Source: an uncultured Faecalibacterium sp.
Lineage (GTDB): Bacteria; Bacillota; Clostridia; Oscillospirales; Ruminococcaceae
DNA length: 38,991 nucleotides
NCBI GenBank assembly: GCA_900765105.1
Contig: CAAFQM010000064.1
Coordinates: forward strand, 1 to 38,991
Reading direction: 5' to 3'
In this document: positions 31,222 through 38,486 of the stretch, piece by piece
How positions within the stretch are numbered: position 1 is the stretch's first letter
Layout of the letters: each line of letters opens with the position of its first letter
Translations under genes and position numbers: made by a program
The notes under the pieces: model-generated
What the model saw: the letters and a program-made list of their open reading frames with translations, nothing else
The model's database searches: none
Told to the model about the DNA's origin: nothing

Positions 31222-31802
31222 GCAAACAGAGCTGGCGGGGCAGCACCCTGCTGAACCCGGAACCGCCGGTGCTGGTCTCCTGCGGCGGGCTGGAAAAGCC
31301 CAACCTCATCACCATCGGCTGGACGGGCACCGTCTGCACCCAGCCCAGCATGGTATCCATCAGTGTGCGGCCGGAGCGGTACAGCCACCATCTCATTCAG
31401 GAGAGCGGACAGTTTGCCATCAACCTGCCCACCGAAGCGCTGGTGCGCTCCATCGACTGGTGCGGCGTAAAGAGCGGCCGCGATGTGGACAAATTTGCTG
31501 CCTGCGGCCTGCACGCAGCACCCGGCAGCGTTCTGACCGGCTGTCCCATTCTGGAAGAAAGCCCGGTCAATCTGGAATGCAAAGTTACTCAGATGATCCC
31601 GCTGGGCAGCCACGACCTGTTTCTTGCCGAAGTGGTGGCCTGCGACGTGGACGAGAGCCTGCTGGACGAGACCGGCAAGCTGTGCCTTGACAAGGCAAAA
31701 CTGATCGTCTACAGCCATGGCGAGTATCTGGCGCTTGGCAGAAAGCTGGGCACCTTCGGCTACAGCGTGCGGAAGAAAAAGAAAATTCGTTCTTATAAAT
31801 AA
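31218..31802 (+). CDS. Flavin reductase family protein (FMN-binding split barrel)
   Basis: A 194-residue protein of the flavin reductase/flavoredoxin type. It has the family opening LLNPEPPVLVSCG, the FMN-binding segment NLITIGWTGTVCTQPSMVSISV, and RYSHHLIQESGQFAINLPT. It likely binds FMN and moves electrons in the cytoplasm; the partner is unknown. The ATG overlaps the stop of the glycosyltransferase gene by 4 bp, so they are translated together although no common pathway is obvious. A strong terminator follows at once. Confidence 0.9.
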   Translation: MSKQSWRGSTLLNPEPPVLVSCGGLEKPNLITIGWTGTVCTQPSMVSISVRPERYSHHLIQESGQFAINLPTEALVRSIDWCGVKSGRDVDKFAACGLHAAPGSVLTGCPILEESPVNLECKVTQMIPLGSHDLFLAEVVACDVDESLLDETGKLCLDKAKLIVYSHGEYLALGRKLGTFGYSVRKKKKIRSYK

Positions 31803-31844
31803 ACAAACGGGGGAGACATCCACGGATGTCTCCCCCGTTTGTTT
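31801..31844. terminator. Bidirectional terminator between flavin reductase and metA
   Basis: A perfect 21-bp dyad (arms 31801-31821 and 31824-31844) with the core GGGGGAGACATCC/GGATGTCTCCCCC and T-rich ends on both strands. It serves the plus-strand flavin reductase and the minus-strand metA, which converge here. Confidence 0.93.
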
Positions 31845-31848
31845 ATAT

Positions 31849-32784
31849 TTAACCTTCGTGCTTTACGCGCTGGATCTCGCCCAGATCATAGGGGGTGTTC
31901 TGGTAGACATAGTAGTTCAGCCAGTTTTCGTACAGCAGATGCGCATGGGCACGCCAGCGGAACAGTGGCGGCTTTGCCGGGTCATCGTCCGGGTAGTAGT
32001 TCACCGGCACATGGATGGGCAGTCCCTTGGCCACATCCCGCTTGTACTCGGCGTCCAGCGTGTACTTGTCGTACTCCGGGTGGCCGGTGACGAAGATCTG
32101 CCGCCCGTTCTCAGTGCTCATGAGGAACGGCCCGGCCACGTCGCTCTCGGCGAGGATGCGCAGGGCATGGCAGTTGTCCACGTCCTCCCGGCTGATACCA
32201 GTGTGGCGGCTGTGGGGCGCATAGAACACCTCGTCGAAGCCGCGCACCAGCGGATTTGCCGGGCGGGTGACCCGGTGTTCGAACACGCCGAACATCTTTT
32301 CGGGCAGCAGCTGCTTGTGCACGCCATAGTGGTAGTACAGGCCCGCCTGCGCACCCCAGCACACATGCAGGGTGGAGTAGACGTTTGTCTCGCTGAAATC
32401 CATGATCTCGCACAGCTCCGGCCAATAGTCCACCTGCTCAAAATCCATGGTCTCCACCGGCGCACCAGTGATGATCATGCCGTCGTAGCGGTTGTGCTTC
32501 ACCTCTTCGAAGGTCTTGTAGAAGGACTCGAGATGCGCCGCCGAGACGTGGGTAGCCGCATGGCTGGCCGTCTGCAGCAGGGTCATGTGCACCTGCAGCG
32601 GGGTGTTGGCCAGCAGCCGGGCGATCTGGGTCTCGGTGGTGATCTTGGTGGGCATCAGGTTCAGGATGAGGATCTCCAGCGGGCGGATATGCTGGGCAAG
32701 GGCGCGCTCCCGGTGCATGACAAAGACGTTTTCTTCGTACAGGGCATCGTAGGCGGGCAGGGTCTTGGGGATGATCAGCGGCAT
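31849..32784 (-). CDS. metA: Homoserine O-acetyltransferase (MetA family)
   Basis: A 311-residue MetA-family enzyme of glutamine-amidotransferase fold. The nucleophile is Cys142 in STLHVCWGAQAGLYYHYG, the histidine lies in FVTGHPEYDKYTLDAEY, and the catalytic Glu in the same segment. Residue 111 is Glu (GAPVETMDFEQVDYW). In this family Glu111 marks acetyl-CoA use and Gly111 succinyl-CoA use, so the product should be O-acetylhomoserine despite the usual name homoserine O-succinyltransferase. This fits with the O-acetylhomoserine sulfhydrylase gene upstream. The ATG has TAGGAGTGCGAAACT before it. The 217-bp gap to metY holds interleaved inverted repeats. Confidence 0.95.
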   Translation of the reverse strand: MPLIIPKTLPAYDALYEENVFVMHRERALAQHIRPLEILILNLMPTKITTETQIARLLANTPLQVHMTLLQTASHAATHVSAAHLESFYKTFEEVKHNRYDGMIITGAPVETMDFEQVDYWPELCEIMDFSETNVYSTLHVCWGAQAGLYYHYGVHKQLLPEKMFGVFEHRVTRPANPLVRGFDEVFYAPHSRHTGISREDVDNCHALRILAESDVAGPFLMSTENGRQIFVTGHPEYDKYTLDAEYKRDVAKGLPIHVPVNYYPDDDPAKPPLFRWRAHAHLLYENWLNYYVYQNTPYDLGEIQRVKHEG

Positions 32785-32808
32785 AGTTTCGCACTCCTAA
32801 CGATTTAG

Positions 32809-32843
32809 AATAGCCTCCGCTGTCGCTCTGGCTATTTCAGCGG
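32809..32843 (-). promoter_or_regulatory. Interleaved inverted repeats in the metA leader
   Basis: On the minus strand the order is CCGCTG, A, AATAGCC, AGAGCGA, CAGCGG, A, GGCTATT. The first and third blocks pair, and so do the second and fourth, so two hairpins exclude each other or form a pseudoknot-like fold. The element ends about 25 bases before the metA ATG, just ahead of the ribosome site. A GC hairpin lies upstream (32873-32884). The rest of the gap shows no recognised riboswitch. Confidence 0.55.
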
Positions 32844-33001
32844 AATTTATTTTTATATTCTGCATTTGTCATGCCCTGCGGGGCGCTCCGAATGCTTTTT
32901 TCACAGAAGGGGTCGTAATGGGAAACAACAGCTCCGCCCCATGAGGCACACCGGAGAACCATTCACCGAGAAAGCCCGGCCATGCAGCTGACCGGACAGG
33001 A

Positions 33002-34276
33002 TCAGATCTTGTCCAGTGCCTGCGCGATATCAGCGATGAGGTCCTCGCTGGACTCCAGACCGCAGCTCATACGCACCAGCTCAGCGGGCACACCGGCAGC
33101 CTTCAGCTGTTCGTCGTTCATCTGGCGGTGGGTACTGGAAGCCGGGTTCAGGCAGCAGGTACGAGCATCGGCCACATGGGTCTCAATGGCGGCCAGCTTC
33201 AGGTTCTTCATGAAGGTGCTGGCTGCTTCGCGGCCGCCGGCCAGACCAAAGCTGACCACGCCGCAGCTGCCATTGGGCAGGTACTTTTCGGCCAGTGCAT
33301 GGTAGGGGCTGCTCTCCAGTCCGCAGTAGGTCACATAGGCTACCTTGGAGTGGTTCTCGAGGAACTTTGCCACAGCCAGACCATTCTCGCAGTGGCGCTG
33401 CATGCGCACATGCAGGCTCTCCAGACCCAGGTTCAGCATGTAGGCGTTCATGGGGGACTGCATGGAACCAAAGTCGCGCATCAGCTGGGCCGTTGCCTTG
33501 GTGATGAAGGCACCCTCCTTGCCAAAACGCTCGGCGTAGGTGATGCCGTGGTAGCTTTCGTCCGGGGTGCACAGGCCGGGGAACTTTTCGGCGTGAGCCA
33601 TCCAGTCAAACTTGCCGCTGTCCACGATGGCACCGCCCAGCACGGCGCCGTGGCCGTCCATGTACTTGGTGGTGGAGTGGGTAACGATGTCCGCGCCCCA
33701 CTCGAAGGGGCGGCAGTTGACCGGGGTGGGGAAGGTGTTGTCCACGATGAGCGGCACGCCGTGGGCGTGGGCAGCCTTGGCGAACTTTTCAATGTCCAGC
33801 ACGGTCAGAGCCGGGTTTGCGATGGTCTCGCCGAACACGACTTTGGTGTTGGGCTGGAAGGCTGCGTCCAGCTCTTCCTCGCTGCACAGCGGATCCACAA
33901 AGGTGGCCTCGATGCCCATCTTCTTCATGGTGACCGAGATCAGGTTAAAGGTGCCGCCGTAGATGGTGCTGGAAGCCACGATGTGGTCACCGGCAGAGCA
34001 CAGGTTGAACAGGGCAAAGAAGTTTGCAGCCTGACCGCTGGAGGTCAGCATGGCGGCGGTGCCGCCTTCCAGCTCGCAGATCTTTTTTGCAACGAGGTCG
34101 CAGGTGGGGTTCTGCAGGCGGGAATAGAAGTAGCCGTCGGCCTCCAGGTCGAACAGCTTGCCCATATCCTCGCTGGTGGCGTACTTGAAGGTGGTGGACT
34201 GGATGATGGGGATCTGGCGGGGTTCGCCGTTGCCGGGGGTGTAACCGCCCTGCACGCAGATGGTATCACGATTCAT
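33002..34276 (-). CDS. metY: O-acetylhomoserine sulfhydrylase
   Basis: A 424-residue PLP enzyme of the Cys/Met metabolism family. The PLP lysine is Lys204 in THSTTKYMDGHGAVLGG. The N-terminus TICVQGGYTPGNGEPRQIPI and YSRLQNPTCD are typical of O-acetylhomoserine aminocarboxypropyltransferases. It makes homocysteine from O-acetylhomoserine and sulfide, using the product of the downstream metA. The ATG at 34274-34276 follows AAAGGAGTATGTAGT. The open frame runs 66 codons further back, but that part is repeat and leader sequence. Its own -10 (TATACA, 34304-34309) may give a promoter separate from metQNI. Confidence 0.94.
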   Translation of the reverse strand: MNRDTICVQGGYTPGNGEPRQIPIIQSTTFKYATSEDMGKLFDLEADGYFYSRLQNPTCDLVAKKICELEGGTAAMLTSSGQAANFFALFNLCSAGDHIVASSTIYGGTFNLISVTMKKMGIEATFVDPLCSEEELDAAFQPNTKVVFGETIANPALTVLDIEKFAKAAHAHGVPLIVDNTFPTPVNCRPFEWGADIVTHSTTKYMDGHGAVLGGAIVDSGKFDWMAHAEKFPGLCTPDESYHGITYAERFGKEGAFITKATAQLMRDFGSMQSPMNAYMLNLGLESLHVRMQRHCENGLAVAKFLENHSKVAYVTYCGLESSPYHALAEKYLPNGSCGVVSFGLAGGREAASTFMKNLKLAAIETHVADARTCCLNPASSTHRQMNDEQLKAAGVPAELVRMSCGLESSEDLIADIAQALDKI

Positions 34277-34313
34277 ACTACATACTCCTTTACTGGGTTG
34301 TTCTGTATAGCAC

Positions 34314-34350
34314 AATTCCCCGCAGGAGGGCAGGCCTCCGGCGGGGAATT
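34314..34350 (-). promoter_or_regulatory. Strong hairpin upstream of metY
   Basis: Arms AATTCCCCGC (34314-34323) and GCGGGGAATT (34341-34350) pair perfectly, with a further GGAGG/CCTCC pairing inside. It lies directly upstream of a possible -10 (TATACA) and would cover its -35. There is no T run, so it is not a normal terminator. It could be an operator or an RNA structure in read-through transcript from metI. Confidence 0.5.
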
Positions 34351-34403
34351 GAAACGTTAATTTTTCCCTGCCGGATGGTCTGGCAGTATGGGTAGATGGT
34401 AGG

Positions 34404-34520
34404 TGACGTCCCGGGAGCTTTCTCTTCAGACACGAATCGGGCCATTCCATTGCCCGCCCTATTGCCTTCGGCAACAGGGTCCCACCCGCCGGACGGTCTT
34501 CGGAGAAACTCCCGATCCGC
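34404..34520. repeat. Dispersed structured repeat, copy 3 (inverted)
   Basis: About 117 bp, in the opposite orientation to copies 1 and 2. On the minus strand it reads TTTCTCCGAAGACCGTCCG ... ATTCGTGTCTGAAGAGAAAG, with an inner 10-bp stem CCCTGTTGCC/GGCAATAGGG closed by GAA. The outer arms (CGGGAG/CTCCCG and flanks) pair less far than in the other copies. It lies in the 273-bp gap between metI and metY, so it would be transcribed if the met genes form one operon. Confidence 0.8.
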
Positions 34521-34549
34521 CACCCGGCAAAGTCTATTTGTACAAGCGG

Positions 34550-35206
34550 TTACTTCCGCAGGCGCTTATCGCTCCTGGTTGCCCACAGAGTGCCCGCGGT
34601 CTGGAACACCTGCACCATGAGCACCAGCAGGATGACGCAGACGACCATGATGTCGGTCTGGTAGCGGTAGTAGCCGTAGGACAGAGCGATCTTGCCCAGA
34701 CCGCCGCCGCCAATGACGCCGGACATGGCCGAGTAGCCCAGAATGGTGGTCAGAGCCGTGGTCATGCTGGAGATCAGGCCGGGCAGGCACTCGGGGATCA
34801 TTACCTTGGTGATGATCTGGAACGGGGTGGCACCCATGCTCTGGGCAGCTTCCACCACGCCCTCATCCAGCTCGCGCAGGCTGGTCTCCACCAGACGCGC
34901 CACGAACGGGAAGGCTGCCACCACCAGCGGAACGATGGTGGCCTTGGTGCCCACCGTGGTGCCCACGATGGCACGGGTCAGCGGGAACACGCAGATCATC
35001 AAAATCAGGAAGGGCACACTGCGCAGGATGTTGATGACAATGTTCAGGATGTGCATCAGCCAGCCGGGCAGCGGCAGAACACCGTCCTTGTCGCCGGCCA
35101 CCAGCAGCACACCCAGCGGCAGACCCAGCACCAGCGCAAACGCGGTGGAGAGCACCGTCACATAAAAGGTCTCCCAGATGGCAAAGCCATAATCTGCAAT
35201 GCTCAT
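34550..35206 (-). CDS. metI: Methionine ABC transporter permease
   Basis: A 218-residue membrane permease of the D-methionine type with about five helices. The EAA loop is EAAQSMGATPFQIITKVMIP, and the family end LGYSAMSGVIGGGGLGKIAL is present. The ATG overlaps the metN stop by 4 bp (ATGA), which fixes the start; the open frame further upstream lies inside metN. It forms the channel of MetNIQ in the cytoplasmic membrane. Confidence 0.95.
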   Translation of the reverse strand: MSIADYGFAIWETFYVTVLSTAFALVLGLPLGVLLVAGDKDGVLPLPGWLMHILNIVINILRSVPFLILMICVFPLTRAIVGTTVGTKATIVPLVVAAFPFVARLVETSLRELDEGVVEAAQSMGATPFQIITKVMIPECLPGLISSMTTALTTILGYSAMSGVIGGGGLGKIALSYGYYRYQTDIMVVCVILLVLMVQVFQTAGTLWATRSDKRLRK

Positions 35207-36216
35207 TCGCCGGTCACCTCCTCTACCGTAATGCCGGGTTCGGCGCGCATATAAGCGGCCGCCTGCTTTGCCTGCTCCACATCGGCAGGCAGTTTGAGCA
35301 GCATGGAGCCGTAGCACTGGCCGCTCAGGTCACGTGTATCGGCGCTGAGCACCGACACCAGAATGCCTTTTTCTGCCGCAAGGCTTGCCACCAGCGGCTT
35401 TGCGGCGGAGGAACCGTTGAAGGTCACACGCACCACATGGTCGTCCGGCGCAAAGCTGGACAGATCCCGGGCGGCGCTGCCGCCGTTGGGAGCCACCAGA
35501 CGCTTTGCCGCAGCAGTCTTGGGGTTGGCGAAGATCTCCTGCACCGCGCCCTCTTCCACCACGACACCGCCGTCCAGAATGGCAACATGATCGCAGATCT
35601 CTTCCACAACGCTCATCTGATGGGTGATGACCACCACCGTGATGCCCAGCTTCTTGTTGATGTCCTTAATAAGGGTCAGGATGGCATGGGTGGTGTTGGG
35701 ATCCAGCGCGCTGGTGGCTTCATCGCACAGCAGCACTTTCGGGTCGGTCGCCAGTGCGCGGGCAATGGCGATGCGCTGCTTCTGACCGCCGGACAGCTGT
35801 GCCGGATAGGCGTTGGCCTTGTCGGGCAGGCCGACCACTTCCAGCAGTTCCTTTGCACGCTTTTCGGCATCTGCCTTCTTCACACCGGCCAGCTCCATGG
35901 GGAAGCAGATGTTCTTCAGGCAGCTGCGCTGCATGAGTAGGTTGAACTGCTGGAAGATCATGGTGATATCCCGGCGGCGCTCACGCAGCTGTGCCGGGGT
36001 CAGGGTCTCCATGGCGGTGCCGTCGATCACCACGCTGCCCTCGGTGGGGCGCTCCAGCAGGTTGATGCAGCGCACCAGCGTGGATTTGCCCGCACCGGAC
36101 ATGCCGATGATGCCATAGATGGAACCATCCGGAATGGTCAGGTTGATGTCCTTCAGCGCGTTCACCGCGCCGTCCTTCATCTGGAAGGTCTTGGAAAGGT
36201 GTTTGATCTCGATCAC
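35203..36216 (-). CDS. metN: Methionine ABC transporter ATP-binding protein
   Basis: A 337-residue ATPase with Walker A GMSGAGKST (38-46), Q-loop IFQQFNLL, signature LSGGQKQR (141-148), Walker B VLLCDEATSALDP (161-173), and a C-terminal NIL domain (about 265-337), which in MetN binds methionine and gives trans-inhibition. The start is GTG, preceded by AAGGAGCAATTTCT, 28 bp after the metQ stop. Length and domains are normal, which contrasts with the unusual MetQ. Confidence 0.96.
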   Translation of the reverse strand: MIEIKHLSKTFQMKDGAVNALKDINLTIPDGSIYGIIGMSGAGKSTLVRCINLLERPTEGSVVIDGTAMETLTPAQLRERRRDITMIFQQFNLLMQRSCLKNICFPMELAGVKKADAEKRAKELLEVVGLPDKANAYPAQLSGGQKQRIAIARALATDPKVLLCDEATSALDPNTTHAILTLIKDINKKLGITVVVITHQMSVVEEICDHVAILDGGVVVEEGAVQEIFANPKTAAAKRLVAPNGGSAARDLSSFAPDDHVVRVTFNGSSAAKPLVASLAAEKGILVSVLSADTRDLSGQCYGSMLLKLPADVEQAKQAAAYMRAEPGITVEEVTGE

Positions 36217-36244
36217 AGAAATTGCTCCTTGCTGTTAGAGATAA

Positions 36245-37153
36245 TTAGCCCTCGATCGGTGCCAGGCTGTCCTGCTTGCCGCCGTAAATGCCCATGGGCT
36301 CGACATGGATGCCGGCAACGGTCACCAGATGGGTGCCGTGCTCTGCATTGAAGTCATCCAGATACGGCTGATGCTGGAAGTAGTTGGTATCAACGGTACC
36401 GTCCTCGACAACGTTGTTGGGGATCACATAGTCATCGTACTCCTGAATGTCGAGGGTAATGCCCTTGGCAGCCAGAATGTCCTTGCAGACCTCCAGCACT
36501 TCGCAGTGGGGAGCCGGGGTAGCAGCGCAGCTGACGGTCTCGCCGTTCAGTGCATCGTAGTCGATGGAAGAATCATAGCCGTCGGTGGGGTTCTCCACAA
36601 CGGAGACCACAGCGCCTTTGTAGTTTTCATCCATGAAGTCCTTCACCTTCTGGCTCTGCAGAGCAGCGGCCAGAGCCTTGATCTTGGGTTCCTCCTGATT
36701 GCCGTCCTTGCAGACCAGAATATTGACGTAAGCAGAGGTGCCGTCCTCCATTGCCAGAGCATCGGTCATGGGGTCCAGACCAGCGGAGATGGCGTAGTTG
36801 GAGTTGATGACGGCGTAATCCTCGTCCTGCAGGACGTTGGGCACCTGAGCAGCCTCGACCTCATCGACGGAAACATTCAGGGGGTTCTCCTCGATGTCCT
36901 TTGCGGTTGCGGTCAGGCCGGCGTCTGCCTTCAGCTTGAAGAAACCGTTCTTCTCCAGCAGGGTCAGGGCGCGGGCCTCGTTGGTGGTGTCGTTGGGCAC
37001 AGCCACCTTCACCTTGTCCAGCTTGGCCACAGCGGAAGCAGCAGCGCTGGAAGCGGTGGAGGATGCAGTGGAAGAAGAACCACCGCAGGCAGTCAGGGCA
37101 GCTGCAGCTGCAGCCACACCGGTAACTTTCAGAAAATCACGACGAGTAATCAT
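36245..37153 (-). CDS. metQ: MetQ/NlpA-family methionine-binding lipoprotein, circularly permuted
   Basis: A 302-residue lipoprotein with a twin-arginine type signal (TRRDFLK, 3-9), lipobox LTAC (Cys23) and a Ser/Ala spacer. The rest has all MetQ blocks but in swapped order. Residues about 46-185 match the family's second part (VKVAVPNDTTNEARALTLLE, GLTATAKDIEENPLNVSVDE, AAQVP, AVINSNYAISAGLDP, and YKGAVV, normally near the C-terminus). A linker follows (about 187-205). Residues about 206-297 match the family's N-terminal part (ATPAPHCEVLEV, YDDYVIPNNVVEDGTVDTNY, FQHQPYLDDFNAEHGT, HVEPMGIYGGKQDSL). It should bind methionine for MetNI. It is the first gene after the T-box, with GAGAGGGAACAAAACT before the ATG. 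Confidence 0.92.
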   Translation of the reverse strand: MITRRDFLKVTGVAAAAAALTACGGSSSTASSTASSAAASAVAKLDKVKVAVPNDTTNEARALTLLEKNGFFKLKADAGLTATAKDIEENPLNVSVDEVEAAQVPNVLQDEDYAVINSNYAISAGLDPMTDALAMEDGTSAYVNILVCKDGNQEEPKIKALAAALQSQKVKDFMDENYKGAVVSVVENPTDGYDSSIDYDALNGETVSCAATPAPHCEVLEVCKDILAAKGITLDIQEYDDYVIPNNVVEDGTVDTNYFQHQPYLDDFNAEHGTHLVTVAGIHVEPMGIYGGKQDSLAPIEG

Positions 37154-37238
37154 AGTTTTGTTCCCTCTCTATTGCTTAATAAACTGTACTGCGGCCCGCA
37201 CGGCACAGTTCCGCACGCGGCCTGTGAACGCAAGCATG

Positions 37239-37291
37239 AAAAAAGCTCCCGTCCTTGACTTTGAGCCAAAACGCTCAGCAAGGACGGGAGC
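37239..37291 (-). terminator. T-box-controlled terminator of metQNI
   Basis: A perfect 13-bp stem (arms 37279-37291 and 37245-37257, core GCTCCCGTCCTTG) is followed leftwards by six T. The upper loop has a second small stem, GAGC/GCTC. It competes with the antiterminator formed by the T-box sequence just upstream. Confidence 0.93.
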
Positions 37292-37535
37292 ATAACATAC
37301 TTCCGTGGTACCACCTTGGTTTACCGTACCCTCACGGGCACAGCCTCGATGCTGCGGCAGAAACCTCCGCTTACAGCCGGACGCTGTAACGGGCGCATCC
37401 CGTTGCAGACTTAGCACTCCTGCGCCTCGCCCACACGGCTCCGAGACCATTTTCAGCTTCCTGTTTCCTGCCCTTTTCCATCGCCCGGGCTTTCTGGTAA
37501 GGATCAATGCGAAGGCCTACTCTTCTCTTCACAGC
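37239..37535 (-). promoter_or_regulatory. T-box leader, methionine specifier
   Basis: The minus strand has the T-box core AAGGTGGTACCACGGAA (about 37301-37318). Upstream lies a long stem I starting near AGAGAAGAGTAGG, with the candidate specifier ATG at 37448-37450 in the context GAAAATGGTCTCGGAGC. A terminator follows. Uncharged tRNA-Met would pair with the specifier and the T-box and open the terminator, so metQNI is made when methionine is short. The 541-bp gap 37154-37694 is filled by this leader and two promoters. Confidence 0.95.
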
Positions 37536-37556
37536 CATTTTAGTGATATTGCGTTT

Positions 37557-37585
37557 ATTCTAATCCAACCGGCAGGATTTGTCAA
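37557..37585 (-). promoter_or_regulatory. Promoter of the metQNI T-box transcript
   Basis: A consensus TTGACA (37580-37585) and TAGAAT (37557-37562) with a 17-base spacer, about 25 bases before the T-box stem I. Confidence 0.88.
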
Positions 37586-37634
37586 GACCTTCAACGAAGT
37601 TTTTTAGTAGGGAATTGCAATTTTCTCTCCCCTC

Positions 37635-37663
37635 TTGTGCGCGGGGCGCGGACATGATAGAAT
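37635..37663 (+). promoter_or_regulatory. Promoter of the thrE pair
   Basis: TTGTGC (37635-37640) and TAGAAT (37658-37663) with a 17-base spacer and an extended -10 (TGATAGAAT), 31 bases before the ATG. It is divergent from the metQNI promoter. Confidence 0.8.
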
Positions 37664-37694
37664 AAGATGACATTATTAACAAGGAGGCCAAGGA

Positions 37695-38486
37695 ATGCCC
37701 GGCAGAGAGATTTCCCCTGATGAAGAGCTGCGCCGCCGCATCATGGATTTTATTATGGCGGCGGGTCAGACCCTGCTGGAAAACGGTGCGGAGGTGTTCC
37801 GGGTGGAGCAGACCATGGAGATCATGGCGCGCAGCTTCCACCTGCGGGAGTTCCACGTCTATGTGCTGACCAACGGTATCTTTGCCAGCGCCGGCACCGC
37901 CGAGATCAGCGAGGTGCGCAACGTACCCACCCGCACGACCCATCTGGGCCGGGTGGCGGCGGTGAACGCCCTCTCCCGCGAGATCGCCGCCGGGGAGATG
38001 ACGCTGGACGAAGCCGAAAGCCGTCTGGTGCTAGCGCGGCGCATCCCTTTCCCCAAGGATCACGTGCAGCTGCTTTCCGGCATGTGCGGCGCCTTCTGCT
38101 TTGCGCTGCTCTTCGGCGGGACGCTGCGCAGCGCACTTGCCGCCGCGCTGGCGGGCTTTCTGGCCAGCGGCTACCTGTTGCTGTGCGAGCAGCATGAGCT
38201 GCCCGGCGGTTTCCGCAAGATCAGCTGCGCGGCGCTCATCACGCTGGTGTGCATCCTCGGGTGCGACCTGCTGCGCACCTCTGCCAGCCACGCCATCATC
38301 GGCTCGCTGATGATCCTAACGCCGGGCATCGCCTTTACCATGGGTATCCGGGATTTCGTCCACGGCGACTACCTGTCCGGCACCATCCGCATGATCGATG
38401 CGTTGCTCATCGCGGCCAGCATCGCCATCGGCACCGGCCTTGTGCTGAGCCTTTATACATTCTTTACGGGGGTTGTGGTTGCATGA
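37695..38486 (+). CDS. Threonine/serine exporter ThrE-like, N-terminal half subunit
   Basis: A 263-residue protein of the ThrE N-terminal (formerly DUF1212) family. The first about 115 residues are a soluble domain (GAEVFRVEQTMEIMARSF, VRNVPTRTTHLGRVAAVNAL), followed by about five membrane helices, with the conserved LMILTPGIAFTMGIRDFVHG. In Corynebacterium ThrE this half and the next are fused in one protein; in many Firmicutes they are two genes, as here. It should export threonine or serine in exchange for protons. AAGGAGG lies 7 bases before the ATG. The downstream partner overlaps by 4 bp. Confidence 0.92.
   Translation: MPGREISPDEELRRRIMDFIMAAGQTLLENGAEVFRVEQTMEIMARSFHLREFHVYVLTNGIFASAGTAEISEVRNVPTRTTHLGRVAAVNALSREIAAGEMTLDEAESRLVLARRIPFPKDHVQLLSGMCGAFCFALLFGGTLRSALAAALAGFLASGYLLLCEQHELPGGFRKISCAALITLVCILGCDLLRTSASHAIIGSLMILTPGIAFTMGIRDFVHGDYLSGTIRMIDALLIAASIAIGTGLVLSLYTFFTGVVVA

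Noticed and set aside
32785..33001. SAM riboswitch before metA
   Set aside because: I looked for S-box, SAM-II and SAM-IV/V core sequences and could not match any; only the interleaved repeats and a GC hairpin are visible.
34277..34474. 66-codon extension of MetY
   Set aside because: The extra residues come from repeat copy 3 and the leader hairpin, and the ATG at 34276 has a well-placed AAAGGAG.
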